The notes under the pieces are model-generated. The model saw only the letters and a list, made by a program, of their open reading frames with translations, made no database searches and was not told where the DNA came from. 64,000 nt of DNA, from NCBI RefSeq assembly GCF_030272615.1, contig NC_081415.1, forward strand, positions 101,846,796 to 101,910,795, read 5' to 3'. Below are positions 8,760 to 21,128 of this stretch, one piece after another (the stretch's first letter is position 1; the number at the start of each line of letters is the position of its first letter). The translations under genes and the position numbers were made by a program. Origin of the DNA: Cryptomeria japonica. Taxonomy: Eukaryota > Streptophyta > Pinopsida > Cupressales > Cupressaceae.

Positions 8760-11700
8760 TACATAGCGGATGAGGAAGGTGTGACTGATTTTTATGATGA
8801 ATCGACACAAGACTATGCTAGTGGTTCTGGTAATGGAAAGGAATGGGTGTTCTTGGCTATCAAGGAAGATGTTTTGACACTGGAAGAGAATGTACCTGAA
8901 GGGAAGGCCCTGGCTACTAAAATTGTAGATAAAGATGAATGGGTAATTGATAGTGGATGTTCACATCATATGAATGGAGATAAAAGGAAATTTCTATCTT
9001 TGCAAGAATTTGATGGCGGTCTGGTTAGATTTGGAGATGAAAAAGCATGTAAGATCAAGGGAAAATGAACTATATCATTGGATGGTATGCATAATACTGA
9101 TAATGTTTATTATGTTGAAGGTTTAAGGCATAATCTTTTGAGTGTAGGACAATTGGTGGATAAGGGATTTAAATTACAATTCAAGGATGGAAAATGCAAA
9201 ATCATTAATAGATCTGGTTTGGAGATTGCAACCGATACACAGACAAAAGGTAATATATTTTATTTGAATTCTGGTGAGAAGACATGTTTGATTACACAAA
9301 TTGATGAGAGTTGGCTATGACATAAAAAGCTATGCCATGTGAATTTTCATTGCATGGTAAAGATCAGTTCAACTAAGACAGTTAGAGATATACCTAATAT
9401 TGTGAAGCCCTATAATCTGGTATGTAAGGAATGTCAAATGGGAAAATGGGTCATAACCTCTTTTAAGAGTATACAAGACAAATATAATGATGTTTTTGAT
9501 CTCATTCAGATTGATTTGTGTGGCCCTACTAGAGTTAAAAGTTTTCAAGGTGATTGATATTTTATACTAACCATTGATGATTATTCTAGAATGATGTGGG
9601 TTACTTTTCTAAGGGAGAAATCTAAGGCTTTTGAAAAGTTTAAAATATTTAAAGCTAAATTTGATACCGAGACATGATTAAAGATTAAGTTTTTAAGGTC
9701 AAATCATGGTGGAGAACTCACATCCAGTGAGTTTAATAACTTTTGTGAGAAGCATGGCATAAGGAGACAATTTTCTGCTCCTCGGACACCTCAACAGAAT
9801 GGAGTTGTGGAAAGAAAGAACAAAACTATCTTGGATGCTGCTAGAATAATGATGATGGAAGCTAATCTACCTCATATCTAGTGGAGAGAAGTAGTGAGCA
9901 TGGTAGTTTACACATTCAACATAGTACATATCAAAGGACAAACCGGTAAGACACCTTATGAATTATGGTTTGGCAATACACCTACTGTTAAGTATTTCAG
10001 AATCTTTGGTAGCAAATGTTATATCAGGAGAGATGATTTCATTAGAAAATTTCATCCTAGATGTGATGAAGGAATGTTTATTGGTTATTCTAATGAAAGC
10101 AAAGCATATAGATGTTATAACAAGAGATTGCAGAGAATTATGGAGAGCACTAATGTCAAGGTGGATGAGTTGAATAGAAGTCAAATCATAGTTTATGAGT
10201 AAGAACCGACCATGGAAACTAGCATAACTAAACCAGTAACACCTTTACCAAAACAAAATGTTGAACCAATTACTCCTGCAGTATCAAAAAATTCAATAGT
10301 TACTGAAGAATCGAGAAGAGGAACAGAGAATTAGAAGACTCCTAGGTATGTAAGGATGAATCATTCAGAAGATTAGATCATTGGGGATAAGAACAATGGA
10401 GTGATGACATGAAGGAGATTGGTAGCTAATGAGGTATGTTTAAATTCTCAAGTTGAACCGGTATCAGTAATTGAAGCATGTAAAGATGAATGTTGGATGA
10501 AAGCTATGGAAGAAGAATTAGATTAGATAGAGAAGAGTAACACATGGACTTTAGTTCCCTGACTTAAAAATAAAAATGTTATTCAAACTAAATGGGTATT
10601 TAGGAATAAATTAAATGAAGATGGACAAGTTGTAAAGAATAAAACTAGATTGGTTTGTAAAGGATATTCTCAGAAGGAAGGAATTGATTATGGTGAAACT
10701 TTTGCACCTGTAGCAAGGATTGAAGTTGTAAGATTATTTCTTTCCTATGTTGCATATAAAAGCTACAAGGTTTATCAGATGGATTTTAAGTGTGCCTTTC
10801 TGAATGGAGATCTTGATGAGGAAGTTTACATTGAGCAACCTGATGGTTTTTCACTTTCAAATGATAAAAACATGGTTTGCAAGTTAAAGAAAGTCTTATA
10901 TGGATTGAAATAGGCACCTAGAGCTTGGTATCTAAGGTTAGATAAATATATTTTGAAGCTTGGTTTCACTAAAGGTAATACTGACAATAACCTATATTAT
11001 AAATTCACCGATGATGATATATTGATTATTGATTTTTTTGTTGATGACATCATTTTTGGAGGAGAAGATAAGTTCTGCATGAAATTTTCTAAAAATATGG
11101 AGAAAGAATTTGAAATGTCTATGATTGGGGAAATGAAATTTTTCTTAGGTTTGCAGATTACTCAAACTGATAAAGGTATTTTCATCTGTCAAACTAAGTA
11201 TTCTAGGGAATTGTTGAAGAAATTTAGTATGGTAGACTGTAAACTGGTAAGTACTCCTATGGTTAAAAGTGAAAAATTGACAAGGAAAGATGAATCTGCA
11301 CCGATAAATCCTACAAGATACAAGTCTATGATTGGAGGTCTATTATATTTGACTCAGACTAGGCCTGATATAATGAATGTTGTTTGCATTGCTTCAAGAT
11401 ATCAAAGTGACCCTAGAGAAAATTATGAGAGTACGGTGAAAATAATTTTTAGATACTTGCAAGGTACATCTGAATATGATTTGTGGTACCCTAAGGATGA
11501 TGACTTGACTTTTATGTGCATATACAGATGCAGATTGGGCAGGTGATGTTGATGATCAGAAAAGTACTTCTGATGGAGCTTTCTTTCTTGGGAAGAAGTT
11601 GGTTTCATGGATCAGCAAGAAACAATCATATACTTTTTTATCTAATGTTGAAGTTGAGTATGTTGTTGCTGCTACTAATTGTACACAAGTCTTATGGATG

Positions 11701-11991
11701 AAGAAATTGTTGAAGGACATTAAAGTGCATTGCATTGGACTGGTAGTTATTCACTGTGATAACTCTGTTGTTATAGACATATCAAAGAATATAGTATTTC
11801 ACTCTAAGACAAATCAAATATCTATCAAGTATAACTTTTTGAAGGAGAAGGTGGAAGAAAATAAGGTTAGACTGGTTTATGTGAACACTAAAGAGAATAT
11901 TGTAGATATTTTCACTATGCCTTTGCCTAAAGAATCATTCGAGTACCTCAGAGATAGATTAGGGGTTTCTGCCCCTCTAAAAGAGAACTGA
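8760..11991 (+). pseudogene. pol: pol of copia B: protease, integrase, reverse transcriptase, RNase H
   Basis: Protease shows WVIDSGCSHHM (about 8939-8970). Integrase has the zinc-binding remnant ending CKECQMGK, IDLCGP for the first acidic residue, but RSNHGGEL where RSDxGGEF is usual, so the second catalytic Asp is lost; PQQNGVVERKN keeps the Glu. Reverse transcriptase has [13 protein letters not shown] and FVDDII (about 11035-11055). RNase H has YTDADWAGD (about 11520-11545), NVEVEY and HCDNSV. Stops include TGA 9066, 9318, 9555, TAG 9879, TAA 10200 and TAG 10911; a frameshift near 11510 puts RNase H in another frame. The element cannot be active. Confidence 0.92.
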
Positions 11992-12316
11992 TTGATGCTA
12001 TTTGGCATCAGTCCGGTATGCATTATCAAAGATATTATTCATTCCAGATTGATGTGGGGATGCTACTACTCAGGGGGAGTACTTAGCCTTGTGATTCAGT
12101 GGTTTATGTTTTTGCTTTGATATTTTTTTTAGATTTCTGGTATTGATGTTAAAGGGGGAGAGATATTCATGTGAAAAACTTAAGGGATATATACATCAGG
12201 GGGACTATGTTTCAGAACTTCATTGATATATTCTTGGATGGGAGATTTGTTTGGCATTTCTTGGCACTTAGATGTTTTTCACATCTAGTGTTGCCATCAA
12301 TACCAAAGGGGGAAAT
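11992..12316 (+). promoter_or_regulatory. 3' UTR of B with repeated polypurine modules
   Basis: CAGGGGGAG lies near 12071, AAAGGGGGAGAGA at 12151-12163, a weaker CAGGGGGAC near 12197, and the LTR-proximal tract AAAGGGGGAAA at 12305-12315. GTGTTGCCATCAAT (12288-12301) pairs with 12365-12378 inside the LTR in 13 of 14 positions. The same arrangement is found in A, C, C2 and E. Confidence 0.8.
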
Positions 12317-13538
12317 TGTTGGCCATTTGGAGGAAATGATTATGTGTTGCATTGATGTTTTGTCATTGATGTCAACACTAGCTATTTTGGTTGTTTACCA
12401 GTATCCTTCTAGTCTCGGTAGGTTGTTTGGTTTCTGGTTGGATTAGATTATGATGATCCGGTATGCTCTAGTATGTTTGGCTTATGGAATTGGCTTATTC
12501 ATTCTACTTAGATTCATGTTCAGTTGGTTGGTTTTGATTTGGTTATCGGATGCTATCCTATATGCTGGTAAGCTTGGTTTGTTGTTCCGATGAGGATTTC
12601 ACTAGCAGAGCTTTGTTGAAGATCTTTGATGTTATGCATAAGTGGTGTTGGTACATCTTCTAGTGGAGATTTAGGATGCTGATGGTGATCATTTTTGAGA
12701 ATTGGTTGATTGGGATCATTGCTTTAGCATGTGTGGACCTAAATTGGGTCCTGGTTTATCTAGGTTATGGACCAACTTAATGTAACATGTGGATTGGACT
12801 TCTCGATGTGTTTTCATGATGTCTTATGGGTTGGATACTATTTGTTTGGTCTCAGGATGACATTTTTTGTAATTATGTAATTGATTTATTGTCTAGTGGC
12901 CGACCTTATTATTTGTGGTCGAGGGTTTGTATATATATGATGTAAGATCTCATTATAGATCATCATGGAATGGAATAGGAGCAAATAGTGTAATAATTAT
13001 TTATGCACAGGATTTGGTCGATCATTGGTGATCAAGTTGGGTTTATGTAAGAGGATTTAGTCCTTCGGTATTGAGCTTAACCGGAACTATGCTCAATCAT
13101 AGGAGATGCTATCTTTGTAGTTCATTCCTTCTTTTGGATTGTAGTTTGGATTTGTATGTAGTCAGTGAGACTCCTTTTATGATGAGCAATGTGCTCTAGG
13201 TTGTTGGCCTTCCCACAAGTGTAGGCCCCTCAATTGTAATCACATACTTACTGTAGAAGTATTATCTGACTGTGGGTAGGCTTCCCACTGTGGTTTTTCC
13301 CTTTGCCAGATTTTCCACATACAAATCTTGGTGTCATGTGGATGGTATTTATTCTCTAATTGTTGCTTATGCTTAATTGGTTTATCTAATAAAATTGGTA
13401 GTTGGTTTATGCATTTCGGTATTGAGCTTTTGGGTTTCGATATTAAAGTTTTAATTGCTTAAGGTTCTGGTAATCTCCTGACAACTAATTCACTCCCCCC
13501 CCTCTTAGTTGTCTTCTGATTATTTGAACTGTCTAACA
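12317..13538 (+). repeat. 3' LTR of B
   Basis: 1222 bp, TGTTGGCC...GTCTAACA. TATA-like run at 12930-12938. Complete, and it serves as the template for judging what is missing from the 5' copy. Confidence 0.92.
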
Positions 13539-15450
13539 TACAAAGCTTTATGCAGTTTGAATACCATATCCTTGTCTTCAGTCAATGCAAACCCATCTGG
13601 TTGTTCAATATAAACCTCTTCTTCGAGGATTTCATTCAAAAATAAAGACTTCACATCCATTTGGTAAACTTTGAAACCTTTAAATGCTGCAAATTAAAGT
13701 AGCATTCTAACTCCTTCAAGTCTAGAAACCGGTGCAAATGTTTCTCCATAATATTCACCTTCTTCTTGTGCATATCCTTTGCAAACTAGTCTAGCCTTGT
13801 TTCTAACCACTTCACCATCTTCATTCAATTTGTTTCTAAACACCCACTTAGTACCAATCATATTTTTATCAGCTGATCTAGGGACAAGTGACCAAGTGTT
13901 GGTCTTCTCTATTTGATTAAGCTCTTCATTCATATCCTTTATCCAATCATCATCCTTGAGAGCTTCTCTTATTGTCTTCGGTTCAATTATGGAAATCAGA
14001 CAAGAACTTTCTTTGATCTTTCTTCTTGTTTGTACTCCAACATTCTTGTCACCAATTATCTGATATGTTGAGTGATTCAACTTAACATATCTAAGTATAA
14101 CCAGTTTCGGTATAGAATTTTCTTCTTGTTCATCATCTTCATCTTCTTCATCTACCGATTGAGTAGTATCCTCCACACTGTTCTGCTCAACATCAATCTA
14201 AATCTTTAGTTCAATGATCACTATCTTTTGTTTCTCAACTACATCAGACTTGCTGGTATCATTAGATTTGTCAGAATGCTCATCAACTTTCACATTAACA
14301 CTTTCCATAATTTTCTTAGTTATTTTGTTAAAACACTTGAATGCTTTGCTCTTGGTTGAGTAACCAAGGAATGTTCATTCATCACTCTTAGGATCAAATT
14401 TACTAGTATAATCATCTATCTTAATGTAACATCTACTGCCAAAGACTTTGAAGTAACTAACATTAGGAGTATGACCATGTCATAATTCATAAGGTATTTT
14501 ATCATTACCTTTCTTAATCAGTACTCAGCTCATTGTGTATACTCTAGTGCTTACAACTTCTCTCCAAACCATCTTAGGTACATCTCCTTGTATCAACATT
14601 GTTCTAGCTGCCTCAACTATGGTCTGGTTCCTCCTTTCTACAATTCCATTCTGTTGTGGTGTCCCTAGTGTAGACAGTTGCCTCTTGATTCCATGCTCAT
14701 CATAGTATTTCTAAAATTCTACAGATGTGAATTCTCCACCTCGGTCAGATCTCATGCACTTAAGATTATTACCAGTTTCTTTCTCCACTAAGGCTTTCAA
14801 GGCCTTAAACTTGTTGAAAGATTTTGACTTTTCCTTCAAGAATGTAACCCACGTCATTCTTTAGTAATCATCAGTAAATATCATGAAATACCTATCACCT
14901 TGAAAACTTCTAGTCCTCATAGGACCACATAAATCATTGTGCACCAAATCTAAAATATTCTCAGAAGAAAATGATTTTCTCTTAAAAGAAGTAGTCATCT
15001 TACCCAACTGACATTCTTTACAAATCACATTGTCTAGTTTAACTATTTGTGGCATACCTCTAACCATTTTTTACTTGCTAACCTTAACCACATTATAAAA
15101 GTTCACATGACAAAATCTTCTATGCCATAACCAACTGGCTTCAACTTTAGCAACCAAATAATTGTTAACATTAGTATTTAGATGGAATAAGTTACCTTTT
15201 GTCTGTACCGATAGCAATCAGTTCTCCTTTGCATCATAAAATCCTACACACTCCATTCTTAAACTCAAGATGATAACCTTTATCATTCAACTGACCAACA
15301 CTCAACAAGTTATACTTTAATCCTTCAACCCAATATACATCATCATCATTACTTTTACCATTCAAAGAAATTGATCCTTTACCTTTTACCACTATCAATA
15401 ACCCACTCATCACTGATGTTAATATGAGATACTAAGGCCTTCTTGTTAGA
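13539..15450 (-). pseudogene. pol: pol of copia D: protease remnant, integrase, start of reverse transcriptase
   Basis: Minus-strand reading gives WVIDSG near 15395-15412. There a deletion plus frameshift removes the segment after the active site and joins to the GKGSISLNGKS region. Integrase follows with CKECQLGK (about 15005-15030), NDLCGP (14925 area), RSDRGGEF (about 14735-14755) and PQQNGIVERRN, so the three acidic residues are kept. The reverse transcriptase begins with [16 protein letters not shown] and [15 protein letters not shown] (13694-13860) and stops at KLHKALY, where B is inserted. Several TAG/TGA stops and a TAA occur. Confidence 0.88.
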
Positions 15451-16439
15451 AATCTCTTCCCTTACTACTACAAAAACAATCTCCTTATTGTCTTCATCCT
15501 CAAATTCCTCATTGATAACACCTTCATCAACTACATCATAGCATTGTTTCTTTCCTTTTCCTTTATACTTTCTAAACTTTTCTTTATGATCATTGTTAGG
15601 ACAATTAGCAGCAATATTTCCTATCTCGTTGCATGAGAAACATTTAAGAGGAATCTTTCCTTTGTACTTACCAGTGTGTCTAAGAAGTATCTTAGCTAGT
15701 AAAGCTTCAAATTCCATCAGATTGCTTTCATCATCCATTCCTTAATTATCACCACTGTGATGACTTGACCTATACAGATCCTTTCCTTTTCTTACCAATG
15801 CATTAGATACAGATGCATTGAAAGTAGATTCTTCTTTGGGTACACTATTAATAGAGTTATTTAACTCAAAAGTAGTAAGCTTTCCTATCAAAGAATCAAC
15901 TGTAACATTTTCTTTGTTGATTGATCTCAATTATTGGATACCAAATACTCTAATAGCATAAGCATGCAATAAATTTCGAAGCATTTTACTCACCACTATG
16001 TCTTCTACAATGGTTCCACCAACACTTTTGATTCCTCCAACTACCTCTTTTATCCTTTGACCATATTGTGTGATGTTTTCTCCTTCCATCATCTTCATGT
16101 CATCAAATCTATCTCTGAGACTTTCCTCTTTATCTTTTTGCATATTCTCATCTCCATCATAGATTAACTTCAATTTTTTTAACACTTCATAGGTAGTTTC
16201 TAAACCATGGACATCAATATACTCATAATCAAAAAGTGTACTTACAATGGCTTTAAATGCTTGAATATTCTCTTGCTGCTCTTTGAGTTGATCTGCAGTC
16301 AGAGTACCAGTAGGAGGTAAATACTGATTTTCAACATGCAACCAGAACTATGCCCCCATTCCTTTGATATGTAGATCTTCATTCTATCACTCCATATTTT
16401 GTAGTTGTCCTTTATAAACTTAGGACCCTCCTTCATCAT
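15451..16439 (-). pseudogene. gag: gag of copia D
   Basis: Minus strand, start probably at the ATG pair 16434-16439. NYKIWSDRMK opens the protein, a frameshift near 16345 leads to a long readable block (16341-15931) with LYDGDENMQKDKEESLRDRFDDMKMMEGENITQ-type copia gag features (only short motifs shown: GENITQYGQRI, VSKMLRNLL). A knuckle CFSCNEIGNIAANCP near 15600-15645 has Asn where His is expected. Capsid and RNA-binding role by family. Confidence 0.85.
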
Positions 16440-16489
16440 CTCAGATCTTTACCTCAAGCGGTTAAGCTTCTACACAAAGAGTACCTAGT

Positions 16490-16501
16490 GCTTTGATACC
16501 A
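16490..16501 (-). promoter_or_regulatory. Primer-binding site of D
   Basis: Minus strand TGGTATCAAAGC, two bases inside the LTR end. It differs from the B and C sites (TGGTATCAGAGC) at one base; C2 and E have the same variant as D. Confidence 0.85.
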
Positions 16502-16503
16502 AT

Positions 16504-17875
16504 TGGTATTATGAGGATCTAGTAACTACTGAGAGGGGGGGTGAATCAGTAGTTAAACAACTCTAATAATACTTCAAAAAAACTTCAAGAACTAGTACTG
16601 GTAGCTACTCAAACATTCTTCAAACCAGATTTACCAAAGTATTATCGGTAGATACTTAATTGTTCATCATTAAGAAAACATAGTAAAGACATCAAATGAA
16701 TAACTCAACAATCCATCCACAAAATGAACACAAAGATTTTTCACTTGGAAACCCAAATGGGAAAAACCACAGTGGGAATTAGCACCCACAAAATATTTTC
16801 ACTCTTTTCGAATGCGCTCGGTTAAAGGACTAGCCTAGTTAGGAGCTTTACAATATGTTTGGTTAAGAGAAGACCTTGTTAGGAGCTCTACCTTGTTAGG
16901 AGTAACCTTGCTAGAGGATTTATAACTCAAGTTAATGAACCACCTGGTCAAGGGATTTACAAATAAGACCAGTTAGGATCTACCCGGTTAAGGGATTTCA
17001 AATTTTTGTAACTATTAGGGAACAACATGGCAAATGATCTAATCACAACACTTCCTTGCTTGCTAGTACATATCCTTTTAAGCTTAATTATGCTGCTCAC
17101 ATGCAAAATCATCAATCTAGTTTGGCAGACTTCTTCTCAAAACTACTGACACAAAATATCTTCTCAAACTTGACCTAAATACTCTTTTCAACTAGGTCAG
17201 TTACAAAACCCTAGCAAAATTGAAAATACATTGAATTTACATCAAGCATGATAAAATAGTCCGCCAAAATACATTACAGGTTATTACAACAAATTTCAAG
17301 ACAATTTCCACTGTTGAATGATCACTGCACATCACTGCACATCGATTTGATAAGAAATCAAACCCTTGTCACATTCTGCTAAGAACATTGTTGTTTCTTA
17401 AGAAATTTGATCCATGTACGTGCTCAAACATCATCTTATCATTACACATGGTTTCTAACATGTCATCACTAAGTTATGAACATGATAATATTCACCTCCA
17501 AACCATAAATCATTACTGGTATACATTCTTCTTCATAGAGTTTATGTCAGTCAATCATAACTCACTCAATACACTAAATTTGTTGATGCGGTTGCAATCA
17601 CAAATTCATGCAAATGTCACAAACATATATTCCACACCACAAAATCAAACTCTTCACTAATCATCTATATCGGTGTCTTGGTCATCGCATTGTTCTTGCT
17701 TACCTTGTTGTAAACTAGTTTAGCAGTTTTGTTGTCTAACACATTCCTCTACCAGTTAGGCTTTACCGGTAGGCCTAGATAACTTAGATGACTCAAAAAA
17801 CATGGTTGCAATCAATAACAACACAAATAAAGTCATCAAACAACTTATAACTATATCATCATCATCTAGCCAACA
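16504..17875 (-). repeat. 5' LTR of D
   Basis: About 1372 bp. On the minus strand it begins TGTTGGCTAGATGATG and ends ATAATACCA before the primer site. It has the shared C-rich terminal module at 16530-16550 and the GGTTTTTCCC module near 16770-16790. Homology with the F copy continues some 25 bp outward past 17875, so the true outer boundary may be slightly further right. Confidence 0.75.
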
Positions 17876-19924
17876 ATATCCATCAACTTTACCAACTTTA
17901 CTTCTCAACATCAATTATGTTCAATGTCAATACTATGTTCACTCAAATCTTAGGCAGATGCATGATATGCCTCAATCCCATACCCTCAATAGTTGTCTGC
18001 TCCTCAAAGGTAAAATCTAGTTGTAACCTCTATGTCACATGGAATCTCTCACATGACTCTATCTAGGGAAAGTACTCATGCATCCAAGCAAACCAATCAT
18101 GTCAATCCTAGTAGTACTCATGTCTATCACATAGTGCTACTTCTATCCTAGTACTTATGTCTATCACATGGCACTGCATCCTATTGTATATGTTCATCAC
18201 ATTGCACTTGATCCTATTTAGAGGCCCTGCTTGAGTGTATCCTCTCGACAACTTATCTAATTGACAACGTATGTTCATAACAGAATTATCAATTCTAGCC
18301 TATCTCCTAATTTTTCTCCCTAGGGAACCTTCTTAAGAGTATCCTCTCAGCAGCTTATCCAATTGATAGTATATGTTCATCACAGAATTATTGATTTGAG
18401 CCTAGTTAGACACAAACATGTTTTTACAACATAGATGTGGTTTTCATCAGCCTAGACATGTTTGCTTTCCCTAGACGTGCCTCTACATCACAAACACGCC
18501 ACTATCCTACATAAAAGCACCTTTGTGACACAAACATGCCTTCTACACATAGACATTCCCCTATCAAACTTATACAAATTACATTTGTAGACATGACCAA
18601 ACCTATCCTAGATGCACCTATCCTACCTAGATGTGTTCATAGTGCAAAATACCGATTTTATATTTTTTATTATCTAACCTAAAATATATTAATGACAACA
18701 ATAAATGCAAAAATGTACAAAGAGGCTTCAAGGTATTTATCGGCTCACCCATGTCGTCTGGTCTCTGATACCACCAAAGTCGATTGAATTTGTGAACTCT
18801 ATCCATCATTGTTGACTACTCTAAGCTCTCTCTCTACACTTTGAGCTCCTAGATGTGTGGATGCAAATGAGGATGATTTCCTTGTGGCCTTATCATATAG
18901 GCTACTTAACCCTAGTCTCTCATGCCAGTCTTTTTCCTATGTGACCTTGTCACCCTATCCCACTAGCCCTTCCTAGCCTTTCTTTCTTATCAAGAGATTG
19001 TCTGTAATTTTTTCAAACATTTTTATCCAATCTCTCAAGTGGGCATATCATACATGTCATGGGGTAACTTTGTATCAGTTTAACTTATCTTCTTTGAACC
19101 AATGCAACAAGATGCATTGTCTCAAAGAGGGGCAAAATATAGACACCTAAAATTATCCTGTCTAATTGAATAAATATTTTTATTTATTTAATTAATTCAT
19201 TAATCCTCTTCTAAGCCTTTCCTCATTTAAATAAATACTTTTATTTATTTAAATTTTTATTTTCATAAATTAAATAAATATTTTATTTATTTAATCATCA
19301 CCTTTCCTCTATTAATTAAATAAATCTTTATTTATTTAATTAATTCATTAGCCTTTTCTACCCATAATAGATGTCATTCATTTTTTAATTCTTCTCTTAC
19401 CTAACCTTTTTATCATTTAATTATTTCCTTTACCTACCATTTAATCCTAGCCGACCATTTATCTTTACACCTCTCAATCTTATCCCTCCATTTCTTACAG
19501 TGTCTTCTATATAAGAGGATATCTCCTTCATTATCAACCCTAATCATCTAATTGTCTAATCAATCTTATGCAATCAAGCCTTCTTACAATCACACTATCA
19601 ACCACATTTTTCATTCTTTGTTGAGCTCTTATGCATACATAAAATCTGAGAGAAAATATATCAAACAATATCAATGGAGATAGGAAGAAGTGGAGATTGA
19701 AACCCTACTAGACATGTGAATGGTATATTTTGTTTATAAATGGAGATTGAAACCTTACTAAACATGTAAATGGTATATTTAGTTTATTTTATTTATTTGC
19801 ATGGTCTTAGGTATCTTGATTTGTGTATGGTGGATACTTTTCATTGTTAGGCTAGGGTTTTGTGGTTGATCCTTGTGAGTCTTTCAATATTGTTGTTTCC
19901 ATTAATCCATTTTCACCGTATACA
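17876..19924 (+). mobile_element. 3' end of a gypsy-like element with its LTR
   Basis: About 1.26 kb of non-coding sequence leads to a polypurine tract (CAAAGAGGGGCAAAA, 19123-19137) and an LTR. Within it a block of about 100 bp is tandemly duplicated (starting near 18236 and 18338: GTATCCTCTC...ATGTTCATAACAGAATTAT and its relative). GTACTCATGTCTATCACAT-like motifs recur at 18070-18200, and AGACATG-like motifs at 18440-18610. No open frame of note. D is inserted at its left side. Confidence 0.55.
19138..19924 (+). repeat. Gypsy-type 3' LTR
   Basis: It begins TATAGACACC (a decayed TGTAGACACC) right after the polypurine tract and probably ends CCGTATACA. The U3 has TTTATTTAATTAATTCATTA blocks as in GY0 and the LTR at 49776. 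A 50-bp segment is tandemly doubled at 19691-19790 (TGGAGATTGAAACC...). Confidence 0.55.
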
Positions 19925-19951
19925 AACTTGACAAAACCAAAGGGTAAAATT

Positions 19952-21113
19952 TGTTGGCTTGATGATGATGTTTTGATGTAATAGGTTGATTGATGACTTA
20001 TTTTAAGTTGTCATTGATGGAAACTATTTTTTGATAGTCATATAAGTCTTTTAGGCCAACCGGTAAAGCATAACCGATAGAGGAGATAGTTTATCAGTGA
20101 ACTGGCAAATAGGACTTCAACTGATAAATAGGAACATAGTTGTATTCAAGCGACCGGTATAAATGATCAATGAAGAGTTAGGTAATGTGGTTTTGCATGA
20201 GTGTTGGATATTGTATCAGGTAGCTATGTTTCACACTATAGTAGCAGATTCAACAAAATAAGTAAGTTATGAAGTATAGAGAAGTCAATCATGAATAACA
20301 GCTACCCAGTAGAAAAAAGTCACTAAGATCGGTAAACTGAACGATTATGTTTTATTTTTAAGTTGTTATGTTGGTGGCCAGCATCAGTAAAGTGTGTAGT
20401 GCAAGATTGACTAGATTCGTTGAACCTAGGAAATTGCTCTAAGTTTGTTAGCCGACTAAGTTGATGCTTATAAAAAGTGTGGAGTTATGAGATGAAGTAT
20501 GAGATTGAGAGCGAATATTGAGAGTTTGATTTTGTGGTAATGTGAGAAGCACTGCATGGATATGTTGTTGATGTATTGAGAATAATTGAAGTGGATCTTA
20601 TCAAGCACAGAGGTGCTACATGCAAATCATTTTATTGTTGTTTTCCTATCAATTGCAATAGTCAAATCCCCTAACTAGGTAGGTCCTAATAGGCTTGAAA
20701 TTGTAAATCCCCTAATAGGGTAGCTCATTAAATTGAGTCTAAATCCTCTTGTGAGATTTCTCTTAACAGGGAAAATATTTTAACAGGTCTAAGGTAAATC
20801 CCTTAATTGGGTGACTCCTAACAGGGTCTGCTCCTAATCGGGCATGTTTGTATGACTTTAGTTGGTCAAAGATTTATATTCTGCAGATAGTGAATCTTGT
20901 GGGTATTAACTCCCACCATGGGTTTTCCCTTTTGGGTTTCCATATATAAACCTTTGTGTTATGTGGAGCTTGATATATTGGGTTTTAGCTTATGTGGTGA
21001 TATTTCTCTTATGTTTATTAAGATTTAAGTTATTTAAAGTGGTGATTAGATTTGTGTTATTATTTTTTCTTGCACTGATTCATCCCCCTTCTCAGTGCCT
21101 TATAAGTTTATCA
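19952..21113 (+). repeat. 5' LTR of C
   Basis: TGTTGGCTTGATGATG...GTTTATCA, 1162 bp. TATAAAAA at 20469-20476 is the likely promoter. Eye alignment with 33177-34343 shows roughly 90% identity, with mostly transitions. Confidence 0.92.
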
Positions 21114-21115
21114 AT

Positions 21116-21128
21116 TGGTATCAGAGCC
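21116..21128 (+). promoter_or_regulatory. Primer-binding site of C
   Basis: TGGTATCAGAGCC follows the LTR end after two bases; initiator tRNA-Met type, as in B. Confidence 0.9.

Larger units (their letters stand above)
6581..13538 (+). mobile_element. Copia element B (gag-pol complete in layout, dead)
   Basis: The order is 5' LTR (first ~81 bp missing), initiator-Met primer site, gag, protease, integrase, reverse transcriptase, RNase H, 3' UTR with polypurine modules and full 3' LTR. Integrase before reverse transcriptase is the Ty1/copia order. The two LTRs look roughly 90% alike by eye, so it is moderately old. B lies inside the reverse transcriptase gene of D (right flank TACAA at 13539-13543); GY0 cuts its 5' LTR. 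Long LTRs and repeated polypurine modules recall the Sirevirus branch of copia, an inference only. Confidence 0.9.
13539..17875 (-). mobile_element. Copia element D (5' half, minus strand)
   Basis: Minus-strand order: 5' LTR (16504-17875), primer site, gag, protease remnant, integrase, start of reverse transcriptase, then the insertion of B at 13538/13539. The rest of D should lie left of B and is outside the window, because GY0 interrupts B. D and F share closely similar integrase sequences and the same LTR family. The D LTR start also resembles those of pol-less C and C2. Confidence 0.88.

Noticed and set aside
17388-18020. Two plus-strand frames of 90 and 72 codons
   Set aside because: They lie in the D LTR; the second recurs antisense in the F LTR only because the LTRs are homologous.
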